A stretch of 64,000 bases of DNA from Ilumatobacteraceae bacterium (GTDB lineage: Bacteria > Actinomycetota > Acidimicrobiia > Acidimicrobiales > Iamiaceae). Below the pieces are notes generated by a model. The model searched no databases. It was not told the origin of the DNA and worked only from the letters and a program-made list of their open reading frames with translations. Both the position numbers and the translations under genes were made by a program. The DNA lies in contig JAOBWH010000123.1 of NCBI GenBank assembly GCA_025463265.1, positions 17,970-81,969 of the forward strand, given 5' to 3'. Positions 29,688 through 38,210 of this stretch are shown here, one piece after another (the stretch's first letter is position 1; each line of letters starts with the position of its first letter).

Positions 29688-30146
29688 TCAGGCGGACTCG
29701 GCGGCGGCCTTCAGGCGCTCGAGCGTCACCTGCATGCCTTCGGTGAGCTGCTTGCGGCGGACGCCCTCGAGCGGCAGCGACAGGAGCTTGATGGCGAGGT
29801 TGGGGTTGGCGTCTTCGCGCGTCTCGATCACGGTGCAGCCCGTGCCGTCCGCCGCCGACTCGAAGCGATAGGTCCAGCGGGCTCCCGACAGGCCGGTGTC
29901 GAAGCTGAACGCTCGGCCGCGGTCGGCCTGGCGGATCGTGCTGGTGGTGGACCACTGAGCCGGGATGCCCAGGACCTTGGTGCGGTTCCAGCCTTTGAAC
30001 CGGGCACCCGGGACGGGAGCGGTGGCGCCGTCGACCCAGGCGGTGCGGAAGCACTCGGGTGACCAGCGGCCCATGTTCGTGATGTCGGCCACGAGGTCGT
30101 ACACCGCTTCGGAGGGGGCATCGATGGTGATCTGCGCAGTGTCCAT
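29688..30146 (-). CDS. SRPBCC (polyketide cyclase/START-like) family protein
   Basis: A 152-residue small helix-grip protein. It opens TAQITIDAPSEAVYDLVADITNMGRWSPEC, the standard first strand and helices, and ends with a long amphipathic C-terminal helix (LEGVRRKQLTEGMQVTLERLKAAA). Members bind hydrophobic ligands, and the specific ligand cannot be inferred. The start follows AAGGA. It is divergent from an aldehyde dehydrogenase gene and converges on the amidohydrolase. Confidence 0.9.
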   Translation of the reverse strand: MDTAQITIDAPSEAVYDLVADITNMGRWSPECFRTAWVDGATAPVPGARFKGWNRTKVLGIPAQWSTTSTIRQADRGRAFSFDTGLSGARWTYRFESAADGTGCTVIETREDANPNLAIKLLSLPLEGVRRKQLTEGMQVTLERLKAAAESA

Positions 30147-30258
30147 GACCGTGATCCTTGCCGGTCGGCGAGGGTCGTGGACGGTCCGGGGCTGGCGAGT
30201 CGACGTCCAGATCGCTGCGCAGGGACCACGTGCAGGAGTGGGCGGGTTGGGGAGTCGG

Positions 30259-30264
30259 TAGCGT
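30259..30264 (+). promoter_or_regulatory. -10 box TAGCGT of aldehyde dehydrogenase gene
   Basis: TAGCGT precedes a leader of about 50 nt that ends with GAGGAG, 6 nt before the ATG. Confidence 0.55.
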
Positions 30265-30322
30265 CGGCGGGACGGAACGAGGCCCGGGCGCCCCTCCGGA
30301 GCCCGTCATCGAGGAGTCAGAG

Positions 30323-31753
30323 ATGCAGCAGTACGACCAGCTCTACATCGACGGCCGGTGGGTGGACCCGCACGGAACCGGAACCATCGAGGTCATCAAC
30401 GCCTCCACCGAGTCCGTGATGGGATCGATCCCGGAAGGTGACGAGACCGACGTGGACCTGGCGGTCGCCGCCGCTGTGGCCGCGTTCCCGACCTGGGCCG
30501 CCACCGCGCCGGCGGATCGCGCCAAGTACGTCCAAGCGCTCGCCGAGGGGATCGCGGCACGGAGCGACGACCTGGCCGAGACGATCTGCGGCGAGGTCGG
30601 CATGCCGATGTTCCTCTCGAAGCGCATCCAGGCCGGGCTGCCGCAGCTCATCGCCGGCAGCTACCCGGCGATCGTCGAGGACTTCGCATGGGAGGAGACC
30701 GTCGGCAGCTCCCTCGTCGTCAAGGAGCCGCTCGGCGTCGTCGGCGCGATCACGCCGTGGAACTACCCGCTCCACCAGATCGTGCTGAAGGTGGCGCCCG
30801 CCATCGTCGCCGGGAACACCGTCGTGTTGAAGCCGAGCGAGGTGGCACCGCTGAACGCCTTCATCCTCGCCGAGATCATCGACGAGATCAGGCTCCCCGA
30901 TGGGGTGTTCAACCTGGTCTCGGGAACCGGTCCCGTCGTCGGCGAGGCCATCGCCGCCCACCCGCAGGTGGACATGGTGAGCTTCACCGGGTCCACCGCA
31001 GCTGGGAAGCGGGTCGCCGCCGTCGGAGCCCAGACGGTGAAGCGCATCGCGCTCGAGCTCGGCGGCAAGTCCGCCAACATCTTGCTCCCGAGCCTGGATG
31101 GCGACGAGCTGTCCAAGGCGACCAAGGCCGCCGTGGGATCGGCGTACCTGAACTCGGGCCAGACCTGCACGGCGTTCACCCGCCTGCTGGTCCCCGCCGA
31201 CAAGCACGACGACATCGTCGCCACCCTGCGCGACGAGGTCGAGTCCACCTGGACGGTCGGCGACCCCGCCACCGGCGCGGGACGGCTCGGCCCCCTGATC
31301 TCCGCAGCTCAGCGCGACCGCGTGCGCGGCTACATCCAGCAGGGGATCGACGAGGGCGCCACGCTCGTCACCGGCGGCACCGAGCAGCCCGACGACCTCC
31401 CGACGGGGTACTACGTGAAGCCCACGGTCTTCGCCGACGTGAGCAACGACATGACCATCGCGCAGGAGGAGATCTTCGGCCCGGTCCTGTCGGTGATCCC
31501 CTACGGCACCGTGGACGAAGCCGTCGACATCGCCAACGACTCGCCGTACGGCTTGTCCGGCGGCGTGTGGGGGGCCGACGTCGAGGAGGCCAAGGCCGTC
31601 GCCCGCCGGATCCGCACCGGCGGCGTCGAGGTCAACGGCGGCGGGTACAACCCGCTCGCCCCGTTCGGCGGCTACAAGCAGTCGGGCATCGGACGCGAGG
31701 CCGGCGTCTACGGCCTCGAGGAGTTCCTCCAGACCAAGTCGCTGCAGCTCTAG
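30323..31753 (+). CDS. NAD(P)-dependent aldehyde dehydrogenase
   Basis: A 476-residue aldehyde dehydrogenase superfamily enzyme. It has the cofactor motif [20 protein letters not shown], the nucleotide-binding [12 protein letters not shown], the general-base glutamate in [11 protein letters not shown] and the nucleophilic cysteine near residue 282 in [11 protein letters not shown]. The typical C-terminal blocks [13 protein letters not shown] and [15 protein letters not shown] follow. The actual aldehyde is unknown. ATG 30323 has GAGGAG at good spacing; the ORF track start at 30158 is upstream of the promoter. Confidence 0.95.
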   Translation: MQQYDQLYIDGRWVDPHGTGTIEVINASTESVMGSIPEGDETDVDLAVAAAVAAFPTWAATAPADRAKYVQALAEGIAARSDDLAETICGEVGMPMFLSKRIQAGLPQLIAGSYPAIVEDFAWEETVGSSLVVKEPLGVVGAITPWNYPLHQIVLKVAPAIVAGNTVVLKPSEVAPLNAFILAEIIDEIRLPDGVFNLVSGTGPVVGEAIAAHPQVDMVSFTGSTAAGKRVAAVGAQTVKRIALELGGKSANILLPSLDGDELSKATKAAVGSAYLNSGQTCTAFTRLLVPADKHDDIVATLRDEVESTWTVGDPATGAGRLGPLISAAQRDRVRGYIQQGIDEGATLVTGGTEQPDDLPTGYYVKPTVFADVSNDMTIAQEEIFGPVLSVIPYGTVDEAVDIANDSPYGLSGGVWGADVEEAKAVARRIRTGGVEVNGGGYNPLAPFGGYKQSGIGREAGVYGLEEFLQTKSLQL

Positions 31754-31781
31754 CGGCGCGCCGACCCTGGTCGTTCGGCGA

Positions 31782-32549
31782 TCACGTGGCGGGACCGCAC
31801 GTGGCCGTGGCACCGGGGTCGTACGGAGGCGCGAGCGGCTCGGTCCGGGCGGCGGCACAGCGGACCTCCCACTCCAGCGGCCATCCGTTGGGTGCACAGC
31901 CTCCGAGGGCCTTCGTCTGCTGCGCCATCACCGCCGCCGGCTCACCCGGGCCGCTGCACGTCGGGCGGGCGTGGTGCTGGCCGATCAGGTGGCCCACCTC
32001 GTGGTTGACCAGCATCGAGCGGTAGGCGTCCAGCGACCCGCCCCAGTGGGACGGACGCTGCCGCCAGCGATCGGCGTTGAGCGCGACGACCGGTCCGATC
32101 TGGCAGGAGTACCGCCCGCTCGTGATGTACGGCGCGCACAGCTGGTCGACCTCGCCGGGCTCGGCCAGCACGATCCGGTACGGGGCCCCATCATCGAGGC
32201 GGAACCGCACCCCAGCGCGCGACCAGCCCCGGGGGTCCTCCAGCGTCGCCATCACCCCGCGCGCCAGATCGGCGGACGAGACATCGGCCACGTGGCTCTC
32301 GACGGTCACGGCCACCTCGAGCGCACCCGCACCCCGAGGGGCCGTCGCACCGGTCGTCGGAGCCGTGGTGGTCGTCGTGGGCACCATCGACGTCGTGGTC
32401 GCCGGCACCGTCGTGGTGGTGTCCGCAACCGATGTCGATGTCGAGGTCGAGCGGGTGGCCGGGACCGGAGGAGCACCCGTCACCGGAGCCGTCGCCGATG
32501 GGGACGAGGACGCGCACCCGACCAGACCGACCAGCAGCGCCGCCACCAC
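31782..32549 (-). CDS. DUF3152-type secreted lipoprotein with metzincin-like zinc motif
   Basis: A 255-residue predicted lipoprotein. A short signal sequence ends in a lipobox LVGLVGCASS. A Thr/Pro-rich linker with runs of TTT follows (about residues 30-75). The C-terminal domain carries NHEVGHLIGQHH near residue 183, matching HExxHxxGxxH of metzincin metalloproteases, plus four cysteines that could form disulfides. This pattern is the hallmark of actinobacterial DUF3152 proteins, whose substrate is unknown. The GTG start has no strong Shine-Dalgarno sequence and lies 38 nt after the stop of the zinc-ribbon gene, so the two are probably one transcript. Confidence 0.87.
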   Translation of the reverse strand: MVAALLVGLVGCASSSPSATAPVTGAPPVPATRSTSTSTSVADTTTTVPATTTSMVPTTTTTAPTTGATAPRGAGALEVAVTVESHVADVSSADLARGVMATLEDPRGWSRAGVRFRLDDGAPYRIVLAEPGEVDQLCAPYITSGRYSCQIGPVVALNADRWRQRPSHWGGSLDAYRSMLVNHEVGHLIGQHHARPTCSGPGEPAAVMAQQTKALGGCAPNGWPLEWEVRCAAARTEPLAPPYDPGATATCGPAT

Positions 32550-32587
32550 GCCGAGGCGGCGATGCCGGGAGCTCGCTCGCCGGGAGG

Positions 32588-33541
32588 TCAGTTCGCCCAG
32601 CCCTCGAACGACGCCTCCGACAAGACGGTGTCGTCATCGGCGCCGTCAGGCCGGACCGTGCCGAGGATCGTGATGGTCACCGAGGTGGTGTCCACGTCGA
32701 GGTCCCGGTACTGGACGGTCTCCTCCTGGGCGAAGTCCTGGATCACGCTCGTGCCGTCGTCGAAGGAGTACTCGACGCTCGTCACGAACCGGTTCCGCGG
32801 AAACGCCGACACGTCCTGGCAGTCCGTGTCGCGGCGAGGCCCGACCTTGAAGAACCCCGGGGTCAGACCCACCGACGTGAGGTGCACGGACTGGCCGAAG
32901 TCGAGCGTGACCGACTCACCTGTCCCGTCGTGGGCGCTGGCCCCCCACCCGGAGTCGAGGTTGTGGTCCATGATGCGCTCCGGCTCGTAGCCAGCGAACT
33001 GACCGTTGCAGAGCGTGACGGACTCGCGCTCGTTCGTCGCTCGAGCGAAGGCCGGGATGAGCTCGTACGGCTCCGGAGGGACCGTGACGATCGGGTCGGG
33101 CGTGGCGGGCGGATCCGTCGGCGCCGCCGTGCCCGCGGTCTGATCGGAGCCGGGGGCCTCCGTCTCGGCGACCGTCGCGACGGTCGCGTCGGCGCGATCG
33201 TTCGTGGTGCCGTCGTCCGAGCTGACGATCATCGCCACGGCTCCGGCCAAGACGACCACCAGCAGCACGACCGTGGCGATGATCCACGGGACCGGGCTGC
33301 GGCCGGGCTCGGGACCTGACGATGCCAGGGGAGCAGGCGATGCTGGCGGCCCTGGGGGCCCAGCACCCGCCGGCCCGCCTGCGTTCGCCCCGGCGCCGGC
33401 CGTCGCCGCCGGCCGCTCCACGGCGATGACCGGCACCGATGCCGTGGGGGCGTCGGCCGCGGCATGGACACTGCCGCACACGCTGCACCGTGCGTCGCCA
33501 TCGTGGTTGTTGGTCCCGCAGACCGCACAGCTCCAGCTCAT
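32588..33541 (-). CDS. zinc-ribbon membrane protein with discoidin-like (NADase-type glycan-binding) domain
   Basis: A 317-residue protein with a topology spanning the membrane. The N-terminus is a double-CxxC zinc ribbon (CAVCG...CSVCG) and is followed by an Ala/Pro-rich linker. One transmembrane segment (PWIIATVVLLVVVLAGAVAMIV, about 90-112) leads to a Thr/Pro linker and an extracytoplasmic beta domain. That domain contains NLDSGWGA and SVTLDFGQSVHLTSVGLTPGFFK, resembling the F5/8 type C (discoidin) fold attached to NADase-like proteins. It is likely to sense or bind an envelope ligand. ATG 33541 follows GGGAGGAA; the ORF track start is upstream of its promoter. Confidence 0.85.
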   Translation of the reverse strand: MSWSCAVCGTNNHDGDARCSVCGSVHAAADAPTASVPVIAVERPAATAGAGANAGGPAGAGPPGPPASPAPLASSGPEPGRSPVPWIIATVVLLVVVLAGAVAMIVSSDDGTTNDRADATVATVAETEAPGSDQTAGTAAPTDPPATPDPIVTVPPEPYELIPAFARATNERESVTLCNGQFAGYEPERIMDHNLDSGWGASAHDGTGESVTLDFGQSVHLTSVGLTPGFFKVGPRRDTDCQDVSAFPRNRFVTSVEYSFDDGTSVIQDFAQEETVQYRDLDVDTTSVTITILGTVRPDGADDDTVLSEASFEGWAN

Positions 33542-33582
33542 CGCACCGTTCCTCCCACCCCGTCCCGAGCCGGGACCCGCCG

Positions 33583-33588
33583 ATCCTA
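33583..33588 (-). promoter_or_regulatory. -10 box TAGGAT (minus strand)
   Basis: TAGGAT lies 41 nt before the zinc-ribbon gene ATG, with a GGGAGGAA ribosome site between them. Confidence 0.5.
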
Positions 33589-33620
33589 CCGGTGGGGGTC
33601 GCGCGGCTCCCAGCGGACGA

Positions 33621-34022
33621 TCAGGCCTCTGGCTGGTCCAGCCAGGCGTCGATGACGCGCCACGTGGAGCGCGTGCGCGTCGCGTGCCACGCCCACGCCT
33701 CGGTGACGCTGTCGATCGGCACGCGGATCCGCACGTACGGATCGTGCGCCGACGCCGTCGCCGGAGCGATCCCCTCCATCTCATCGAGGTCCGGGAGCAG
33801 GATCGCCAGCGTTCCAGCCGAGAACCACACGACCCAGCCCGAGACCCGGCGGTGGGTCGGCGTGCGCCCGAACACCGCGGCCGGCCAACCCTGGCCGGTG
33901 TCGTAGAGCATGCCGGGCACGGTGGCCGGCCGCTGGTCCAGGGCGTGGGGCGCCAGCAACCCCCACCGCAGGTGTCCCGGCATCAGGGTCCCGTACACGA
34001 ACAGGGCATCGAGCTCGTTCAC
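33621..34022 (-). CDS. gamma-glutamylcyclotransferase-fold (AIG2/GGCT-like) protein
   Basis: A 133-residue protein of the GGCT/AIG2 fold. The substrate loop is LFVYGTLMPGHLRWG at the N-terminus, and a catalytic-type glutamate lies in LLPDLDEMEGI. Members cyclise gamma-glutamylamine or gamma-glutamyl amino acid compounds, but many bacterial ones have no assigned substrate. GTG 34022 puts the conserved YGTLM loop near residue 10, as in relatives; the ORF track N-terminus is extra. A CAGGGT box 9 nt upstream suggests a leaderless transcript. It is divergent from the monooxygenase gene. Confidence 0.87.
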   Translation of the reverse strand: MNELDALFVYGTLMPGHLRWGLLAPHALDQRPATVPGMLYDTGQGWPAAVFGRTPTHRRVSGWVVWFSAGTLAILLPDLDEMEGIAPATASAHDPYVRIRVPIDSVTEAWAWHATRTRSTWRVIDAWLDQPEA

Positions 34023-34074
34023 GCGCGGGCCACCCTGTGCATCCCCCAACTCTGCCCCACCCCGGCGCGAGCCA

Positions 34075-34103
34075 CTTGACCCGGTGGTCAAGGTCGGTAC
34101 GCT
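34075..34103 (+). promoter_or_regulatory. TTGACC-16-TACGCT promoter with operator-like inverted repeat over the -35
   Basis: A near-consensus -35 TTGACC (34076-34081) and TACGCT (34098-34103) are 16 bp apart. The -10 ends 8 nt before ATG 34112. The -35 is embedded in CTTGACC-CGGT-GGTCAAG (34075-34092), with perfect 7-bp arms, suited to repression or activation of the monooxygenase. Confidence 0.6.
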
Positions 34104-34111
34104 CGGCGTCG

Positions 34112-35740
34112 ATGAGCGCTCCTCCCCTCGGTCGCGTCGCATCGCTCGGCCGCCGGCTGCCGCCGGCCGCCCGGGTGGCGGCGGGACGCCTGCCCGGATC
34201 GCTCGCCCCGCCGATCGAACCGGGGACGGCGACGCCGCGCATCGCCATCATCGGGTCGGGTTTCGGCGGGATCGGGATGGCCTGCCGCCTCCGACAGGCC
34301 GGCATCGAGACGTTCACCATCTACGAGAAGGCCGACGCCGTCGGTGGGACCTGGCGTGACAACACCTACCCGGGTGCGGCCTGCGACGTCCCCTCGCACC
34401 TGTACTCGCTCTCGTTCGCGCCCAAGACGGACTGGACCCGCAAGTTCCCCGAGCAGGCCGAGATCCTCGGGTACCTGAACGAGGTGACCGACCGCTTCGG
34501 TCTCCGCCCGCACCTCCGTCTCGGGAGCGAGCTGATCGAGGCGACCTGGGACGAGGAGGCCGTGCTGTGGCGCCTCACCTTCGCCGACGGGACCGAGGAG
34601 GTGGCCGATGTGGTGGTCGCCGCCACGGGACAGCTGAACCGTCCGCAGATCCCCGACATCGAGGGCCTCGACCAGTTCGAGGGGACGGTCTTCCACTCCG
34701 CGAGGTGGGACCACGACCACGACCTCACCGGGCGCGACGTGGCCGTGATCGGCATCGGCGCCAGCGCCATCCAGTTCGTGCCCGAGGTCGCCAAGCAGGC
34801 GAGGTCGCTCACCCTCTTCCAGCGCAGCAGCAACTTCGTGGCGCCCAAGCCCGATGGTGCGTTCTCCGAGCAGGCCAAGGCCCGGTTCCGCCGCATCCCG
34901 GGCTGGCAGCGGCTCTACCGGTTCTCGATCTGGGTCCGCTTCGACCTCCGCTGGGTCATGTTCCGACAGGGCTCGAAGGTCGCCGCCCTCGGCGAGAAGC
35001 GGTTCGCCGCCGAGCTGGCGAAGGCCGTGAGCGACGAGCTCCCGGCCGACGCGCTCATCCCGGACTATCCCCTCGGCTGCAAGCGCATCCTCATCTCGAA
35101 CGACTGGTACCCGACGCTCTTCCGCCCGAACGTGCAGGTCGTCACGGCGCCGGTGGAGCGCATCACCCCCGGCGGCGTGCGGTCCGACGGTGTCGACCAC
35201 CCCGCCGACACGCTCATCTTCGGGACCGGGTTCGCCACCACCGGGTTCCTGGCCCCGATCCGGTTCACCGGGCGCGACGGCCGCGACCTGCACGACGAGT
35301 GGCGCGACGGCGCCGAGGCCCACCTCGGGCTCACGGTCAACGGCTTCCCGAACCTCTTCTTGCTGTACGGCCCGAACACCAACCTCGGTCACAACTCGAT
35401 CATCTTCATGCTCGAGCGCCAGATCGGGTACGCCCTGACCTGGATCCGGCGGCTCACCGGGACGGGCGCGGCCTCGGTCGAGGTGCGGCCAGAGGCCCAG
35501 GTCCGCTCCAACGAGCGGCTGGAGCGCCGCCTCGCCCGCACGGTGTGGGCCGGTTCGTGCCACTCCTGGTACAAGACCGAGCAGGGCAAGATCACCAACA
35601 ACTGGTCGGGACCCACCGTCGACTACTGGTGGCGGACGCTCCGCCCTTCTGCCGAGGACTACGAGGTGCGGGTCGGTGCGTCGGGTCCCGACCCTGAGCG
35701 TCCGGTCGTCCATTCGGGTGTGGGCGGGTCGCCGGAATAG
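34112..35740 (+). CDS. flavin-containing Baeyer-Villiger-type monooxygenase
   Basis: A 542-residue class B flavoprotein monooxygenase. The FAD Rossmann motif GSGFGGIG lies near residue 48. The sequence [14 protein letters not shown] closely follows the Baeyer-Villiger fingerprint F-x-G-x-x-x-H-x-x-x-W. GIGASAIQF forms the second, NADPH-binding Rossmann site. A late aromatic [11 protein letters not shown] block is also typical. It would oxidise a ketone or an N/S compound with NADPH and O2, and the substrate is not predictable. The start is set by the leaderless promoter; the ORF track start at 34037 precedes it. The stop codon TAG is part of the next gene's -10 box. Confidence 0.92.
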   Translation: MSAPPLGRVASLGRRLPPAARVAAGRLPGSLAPPIEPGTATPRIAIIGSGFGGIGMACRLRQAGIETFTIYEKADAVGGTWRDNTYPGAACDVPSHLYSLSFAPKTDWTRKFPEQAEILGYLNEVTDRFGLRPHLRLGSELIEATWDEEAVLWRLTFADGTEEVADVVVAATGQLNRPQIPDIEGLDQFEGTVFHSARWDHDHDLTGRDVAVIGIGASAIQFVPEVAKQARSLTLFQRSSNFVAPKPDGAFSEQAKARFRRIPGWQRLYRFSIWVRFDLRWVMFRQGSKVAALGEKRFAAELAKAVSDELPADALIPDYPLGCKRILISNDWYPTLFRPNVQVVTAPVERITPGGVRSDGVDHPADTLIFGTGFATTGFLAPIRFTGRDGRDLHDEWRDGAEAHLGLTVNGFPNLFLLYGPNTNLGHNSIIFMLERQIGYALTWIRRLTGTGAASVEVRPEAQVRSNERLERRLARTVWAGSCHSWYKTEQGKITNNWSGPTVDYWWRTLRPSAEDYEVRVGASGPDPERPVVHSGVGGSPE

Positions 35741-35743
35741 GGT
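35738..35743 (+). promoter_or_regulatory. -10 box TAGGGT of mdh, overlapping the upstream stop codon
   Basis: TAGGGT contains the TAG stop of the monooxygenase gene. A leader of about 55 nt with GAGGAGAG leads to the mdh ATG. Confidence 0.55.
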
Positions 35744-35804
35744 CGAAGCGCCCTGTGGCACCGCACGTCGGCGCCGCCCAGACCAGTCGATCGAGGAGAG
35801 CGCA

Positions 35805-36794
35805 ATGACCACCGAGCCCGTACGCGTCGCAGTCACCGGCGGAGCCGGCCAGATCGGCTACAGCCTGCTGTTCCGCATCGCCAGCGGCGCCCTCCTCGGC
35901 CCGGACACCCCGGTCATCCTCCAGCTGCTCGAGATCACCCCCGCCCTCGGCGCCCTCGATGGCGTCGCCATGGAGCTCGAGGACTGCGCGTTCCCGCTCC
36001 TCGCCGGCGTGGTGAAGTCCGACGATGCCGACGTGGCCTTCGGTGACGCCGACATCGCCCTGCTCGTGGGCTCTCGTCCCCGCACCGCCGGCATGGAGCG
36101 CGGCGACCTGCTCGCGGCGAACGGCGCCATCTTCACCACCCAGGGCAAGGCCCTGTCCGACAGCGCCAAGAAGGACGTGAAGGTCCTCGTCGTCGGCAAC
36201 CCGGCCAACACGAACGCGCTGATCGCCATGAACAACGCGCCGAACATCGACCCGCGCCAGTTCACCGCCATGACCCGCCTCGACCACAACCGGGCGATGG
36301 CCCAGCTGGCCACGAAGACCGGCAGCACCGTGAACGACATCACCAAGATGACGATCTGGGGCAACCACTCGGCGACCCAATACCCCGATCTCTTCCACGC
36401 CGAGGTCAACGGCCAGAGCGCCGCCGCGCTGGTGAACGACCAGGCCTGGCTGGAAGGCGAGTTCATCCCGACCGTGCAGAAGCGCGGCGCCGCGATCATC
36501 GAGGCGCGGGGCTCGTCGTCGGCGGCCTCCGCGGCCAACGCGGCCATCGACCACGTCAACACCTGGGTCACCGGCACCCCCGAGGGAGATTGGGTGTCGA
36601 TGGCGGTCCCGTCCGACGGCAGCTACGGCGTGCCCGAGGGCCTCATGAGCTCGTTCCCGTGCACGTGTTCGAACGGGGAGTGGAGCATCGTCCAGGGCGT
36701 CGACATCGACGAGTTCTCTCGCAGTCGCATTGACGCATCGGTCGCCGAGCTCGCCGAGGAGCGAGACGCCGTCAAGGAGCTCGGTCTCATCTGA
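35805..36794 (+). CDS. mdh: malate dehydrogenase
   Basis: NAD-dependent malate dehydrogenase of the TCA cycle, 329 residues. The cofactor site is [19 protein letters not shown], followed by the substrate-loop arginines in [42 protein letters not shown] and the catalytic histidine in [12 protein letters not shown]. This belongs to the actinobacterial/mitochondrial-cytosolic-type MDH group (also called MDH group 2). ATG 35805 follows GAGGAGAG; the ORF track start is upstream of the promoter region. It converges on the Fpg-type gene through a hairpin at 36801-36856. Confidence 0.97.
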   Translation: MTTEPVRVAVTGGAGQIGYSLLFRIASGALLGPDTPVILQLLEITPALGALDGVAMELEDCAFPLLAGVVKSDDADVAFGDADIALLVGSRPRTAGMERGDLLAANGAIFTTQGKALSDSAKKDVKVLVVGNPANTNALIAMNNAPNIDPRQFTAMTRLDHNRAMAQLATKTGSTVNDITKMTIWGNHSATQYPDLFHAEVNGQSAAALVNDQAWLEGEFIPTVQKRGAAIIEARGSSSAASAANAAIDHVNTWVTGTPEGDWVSMAVPSDGSYGVPEGLMSSFPCTCSNGEWSIVQGVDIDEFSRSRIDASVAELAEERDAVKELGLI

Positions 36795-36800
36795 CCCGCT

Positions 36801-36856
36801 GATCTCGCGTCCTGGCGCGGCGGTTCGCCATCGAGTCGACGGGCCAGGGCGAGATC
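36801..36856. terminator. bidirectional terminator between mdh and Fpg-type gene
   Basis: GATCTCGC-gt-CCTGGC (36801-36816) pairs with GCCAGG-GCGAGATC (36843-36856). The 14-bp stem has a 2-nt bulge and a 26-nt loop, and lies between two convergent stop codons. Confidence 0.6.
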
Positions 36857-36866
36857 GCTGGCGGTG

Positions 36867-37700
36867 CTACTTCAAGAACTTGCTGGTGGTGTTGTCGGCG
36901 AGGATCTTGCCGTCGGTCTGGCAGGTCGGGCAGTACACGACCCGGTAGGCGCGGTACTCCACCGAGCGCAGCGTGTCGCCGCACCGGGGGCAGGGCTCGC
37001 CGACCCCGTGGTGGATGCCGCCCCGCTCGGCGGACTTCACCATCTCGCCGTGGGTGCGCTCCTCGTCGAGCGTCTCGGCGATGCACGCCTGCACCGCTGC
37101 CGCCAGCGCCGCGACCTGGTCGGGCTGGAGCTTCGAGGCGTTGGCGAACGGCGAGAGCATGGCCCGGTGGCAGATCTCGTTCGCCAGCCGCCGCCCGATG
37201 CCGGCGATCACGTGCTGGTCCCGCAGCACCCCGTGCAGCCGGGCCGAGCGCCCCGCCAGCACGGACGCCCAGCCGTCGGCGTCGAGGGTGTCCGCGTCCG
37301 GACCGAGCCCTTCGATGGGCGCCTGGGTCTCCAGGTCCCCGGCCACCACCCAGACGCCCGCCTTCCGCTCGGTGCCCGGCTCGGTCAGCAGCAGGGCCCG
37401 ACCATCGGCGAAGATCCAGCGGGCGATCCCGCCGCGGGGCTTCGCCGCCTGCTTCTCGTCGGGCTTGAGGCGACCGCCCTGCATGAGGTGGACCACGAAC
37501 GTGACCGGTCCCACCTCCATCAGGAGGTACTTCCCGCGTCGACCGAACGATGCCACCGGCGAGCCGACGGCGTCGGCGGGATCGGGCCGATAGGTCTTGA
37601 GCGCCGTGAAGGTGATCGGGCGGAACCCGGCCAGCTCGACCCCGCCGAAGTCCTCGGTCAGCCGCTCGGCGTGCGCCTGGAGCTCCGGCAGCTCAGGCAT
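36867..37700 (-). CDS. Fpg/Nei-family DNA glycosylase-like protein (atypical)
   Basis: A 277-residue member of the formamidopyrimidine-DNA glycosylase family. The catalytic MPELPELQ N-terminus (Pro1 nucleophile after Met removal, then Glu), the lysine in GRRGKYLLMEV and a zinc finger CPRCG...CPTCQ near the C-terminus are present. Two features are unusual. The helix-two-turn-helix motif reads GIGRRLANE where Fpg proteins normally have GIGN, so a DNA-contacting asparagine is replaced. In addition, about 16 residues follow the last CPTCQ, where Fpg normally ends. Substrate range may therefore differ. The ATG lies inside the last codons of the upstream SCP2-like gene (8-nt overlap). Confidence 0.85.
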   Translation of the reverse strand: MPELPELQAHAERLTEDFGGVELAGFRPITFTALKTYRPDPADAVGSPVASFGRRGKYLLMEVGPVTFVVHLMQGGRLKPDEKQAAKPRGGIARWIFADGRALLLTEPGTERKAGVWVVAGDLETQAPIEGLGPDADTLDADGWASVLAGRSARLHGVLRDQHVIAGIGRRLANEICHRAMLSPFANASKLQPDQVAALAAAVQACIAETLDEERTHGEMVKSAERGGIHHGVGEPCPRCGDTLRSVEYRAYRVVYCPTCQTDGKILADNTTSKFLK

Positions 37701-38148
37701 CGCCGACGACCTCGCTCGCCGTCTCGGCCACGGCCTCGCCCACCGCTTCGTCCACCTCGGGCGGGAGGGTGCGTTCGCGGACCGCGGCGAACACATCGCC
37801 GACCGAGGCCAGGACCTCTTGGTGGGCGAGCAGGACCCGCAGGTCGCCGCCCACCCGGAGCTGCCCGGTCATGAAGGCCCGCTGGGCCGAGCCCCGGCCC
37901 ATGGCGATCGACGCCGCGGTGGCGTAGTCCTGGTGGAACCGCACCGTGGCCGACGGCGCCGCCCCCGGGGCGACGGTGACGGTGCCGTGATCGAAGGTCA
38001 GGTGGTAGCAGACGTCGCCGTCCGGCCCGCCCAGGACCTCCTGCTCGATGGTCAGCGACAGGTCCGCCGTGCTGGCCGCCAGGTCGGCATCGGCGGCGGC
38101 CGCCTCGTGCAGTGCACCGATCCACTCGTCGCTCAGGAACCTCAGCAT
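37693..38148 (-). CDS. SCP2-like sterol-carrier-fold protein
   Basis: A 151-residue protein with the order of a sterol-carrier protein 2 domain: LRFLSDEWIGALHEAAAAD, VCYHLTFDHGTVTVAPG, ATVRFHQDYATAASIAMGRGSAQRAFMTGQLRVGGDLRVLLAHQ. The last block (function of amount/loss in substrate-binding helix) matches SCP2 C-termini. It probably binds a lipid, and partners are unknown. The start at 38148 lies 7 nt after TAGCGT (leaderless). The ORF track start is upstream of this box. Its end overlaps the Fpg-type gene, suggesting joint expression. Confidence 0.8.
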   Translation of the reverse strand: MLRFLSDEWIGALHEAAAADADLAASTADLSLTIEQEVLGGPDGDVCYHLTFDHGTVTVAPGAAPSATVRFHQDYATAASIAMGRGSAQRAFMTGQLRVGGDLRVLLAHQEVLASVGDVFAAVRERTLPPEVDEAVGEAVAETASEVVGDA

Positions 38149-38155
38149 CGGCGAC

Positions 38156-38161
38156 ACGCTA
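38156..38161 (-). promoter_or_regulatory. -10 box TAGCGT (minus strand), leaderless
   Basis: TAGCGT ends 7 nt before the ATG of the SCP2-like gene. It is divergent from the promoter at 38177. Confidence 0.6.
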
Positions 38162-38176
38162 CCGGCGGCACCCACC

Positions 38177-38182
38177 TACGAT
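38177..38182 (+). promoter_or_regulatory. -10 box TACGAT
   Basis: TACGAT begins a leader of about 22 nt that has AGGAG 5 nt before the GTG at 38211. Confidence 0.5.
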
Positions 38183-38210
38183 CGCCGATCGTCACCCCCG
38201 AGGAGCGCCT

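Noticed and set aside
31754-31781. CGCCGA...TCGGCG as a terminator between the aldehyde dehydrogenase and lipoprotein genes
   Set aside because: Only 6 bp with a 10-nt loop, not above the chance level expected in such GC-rich DNA.
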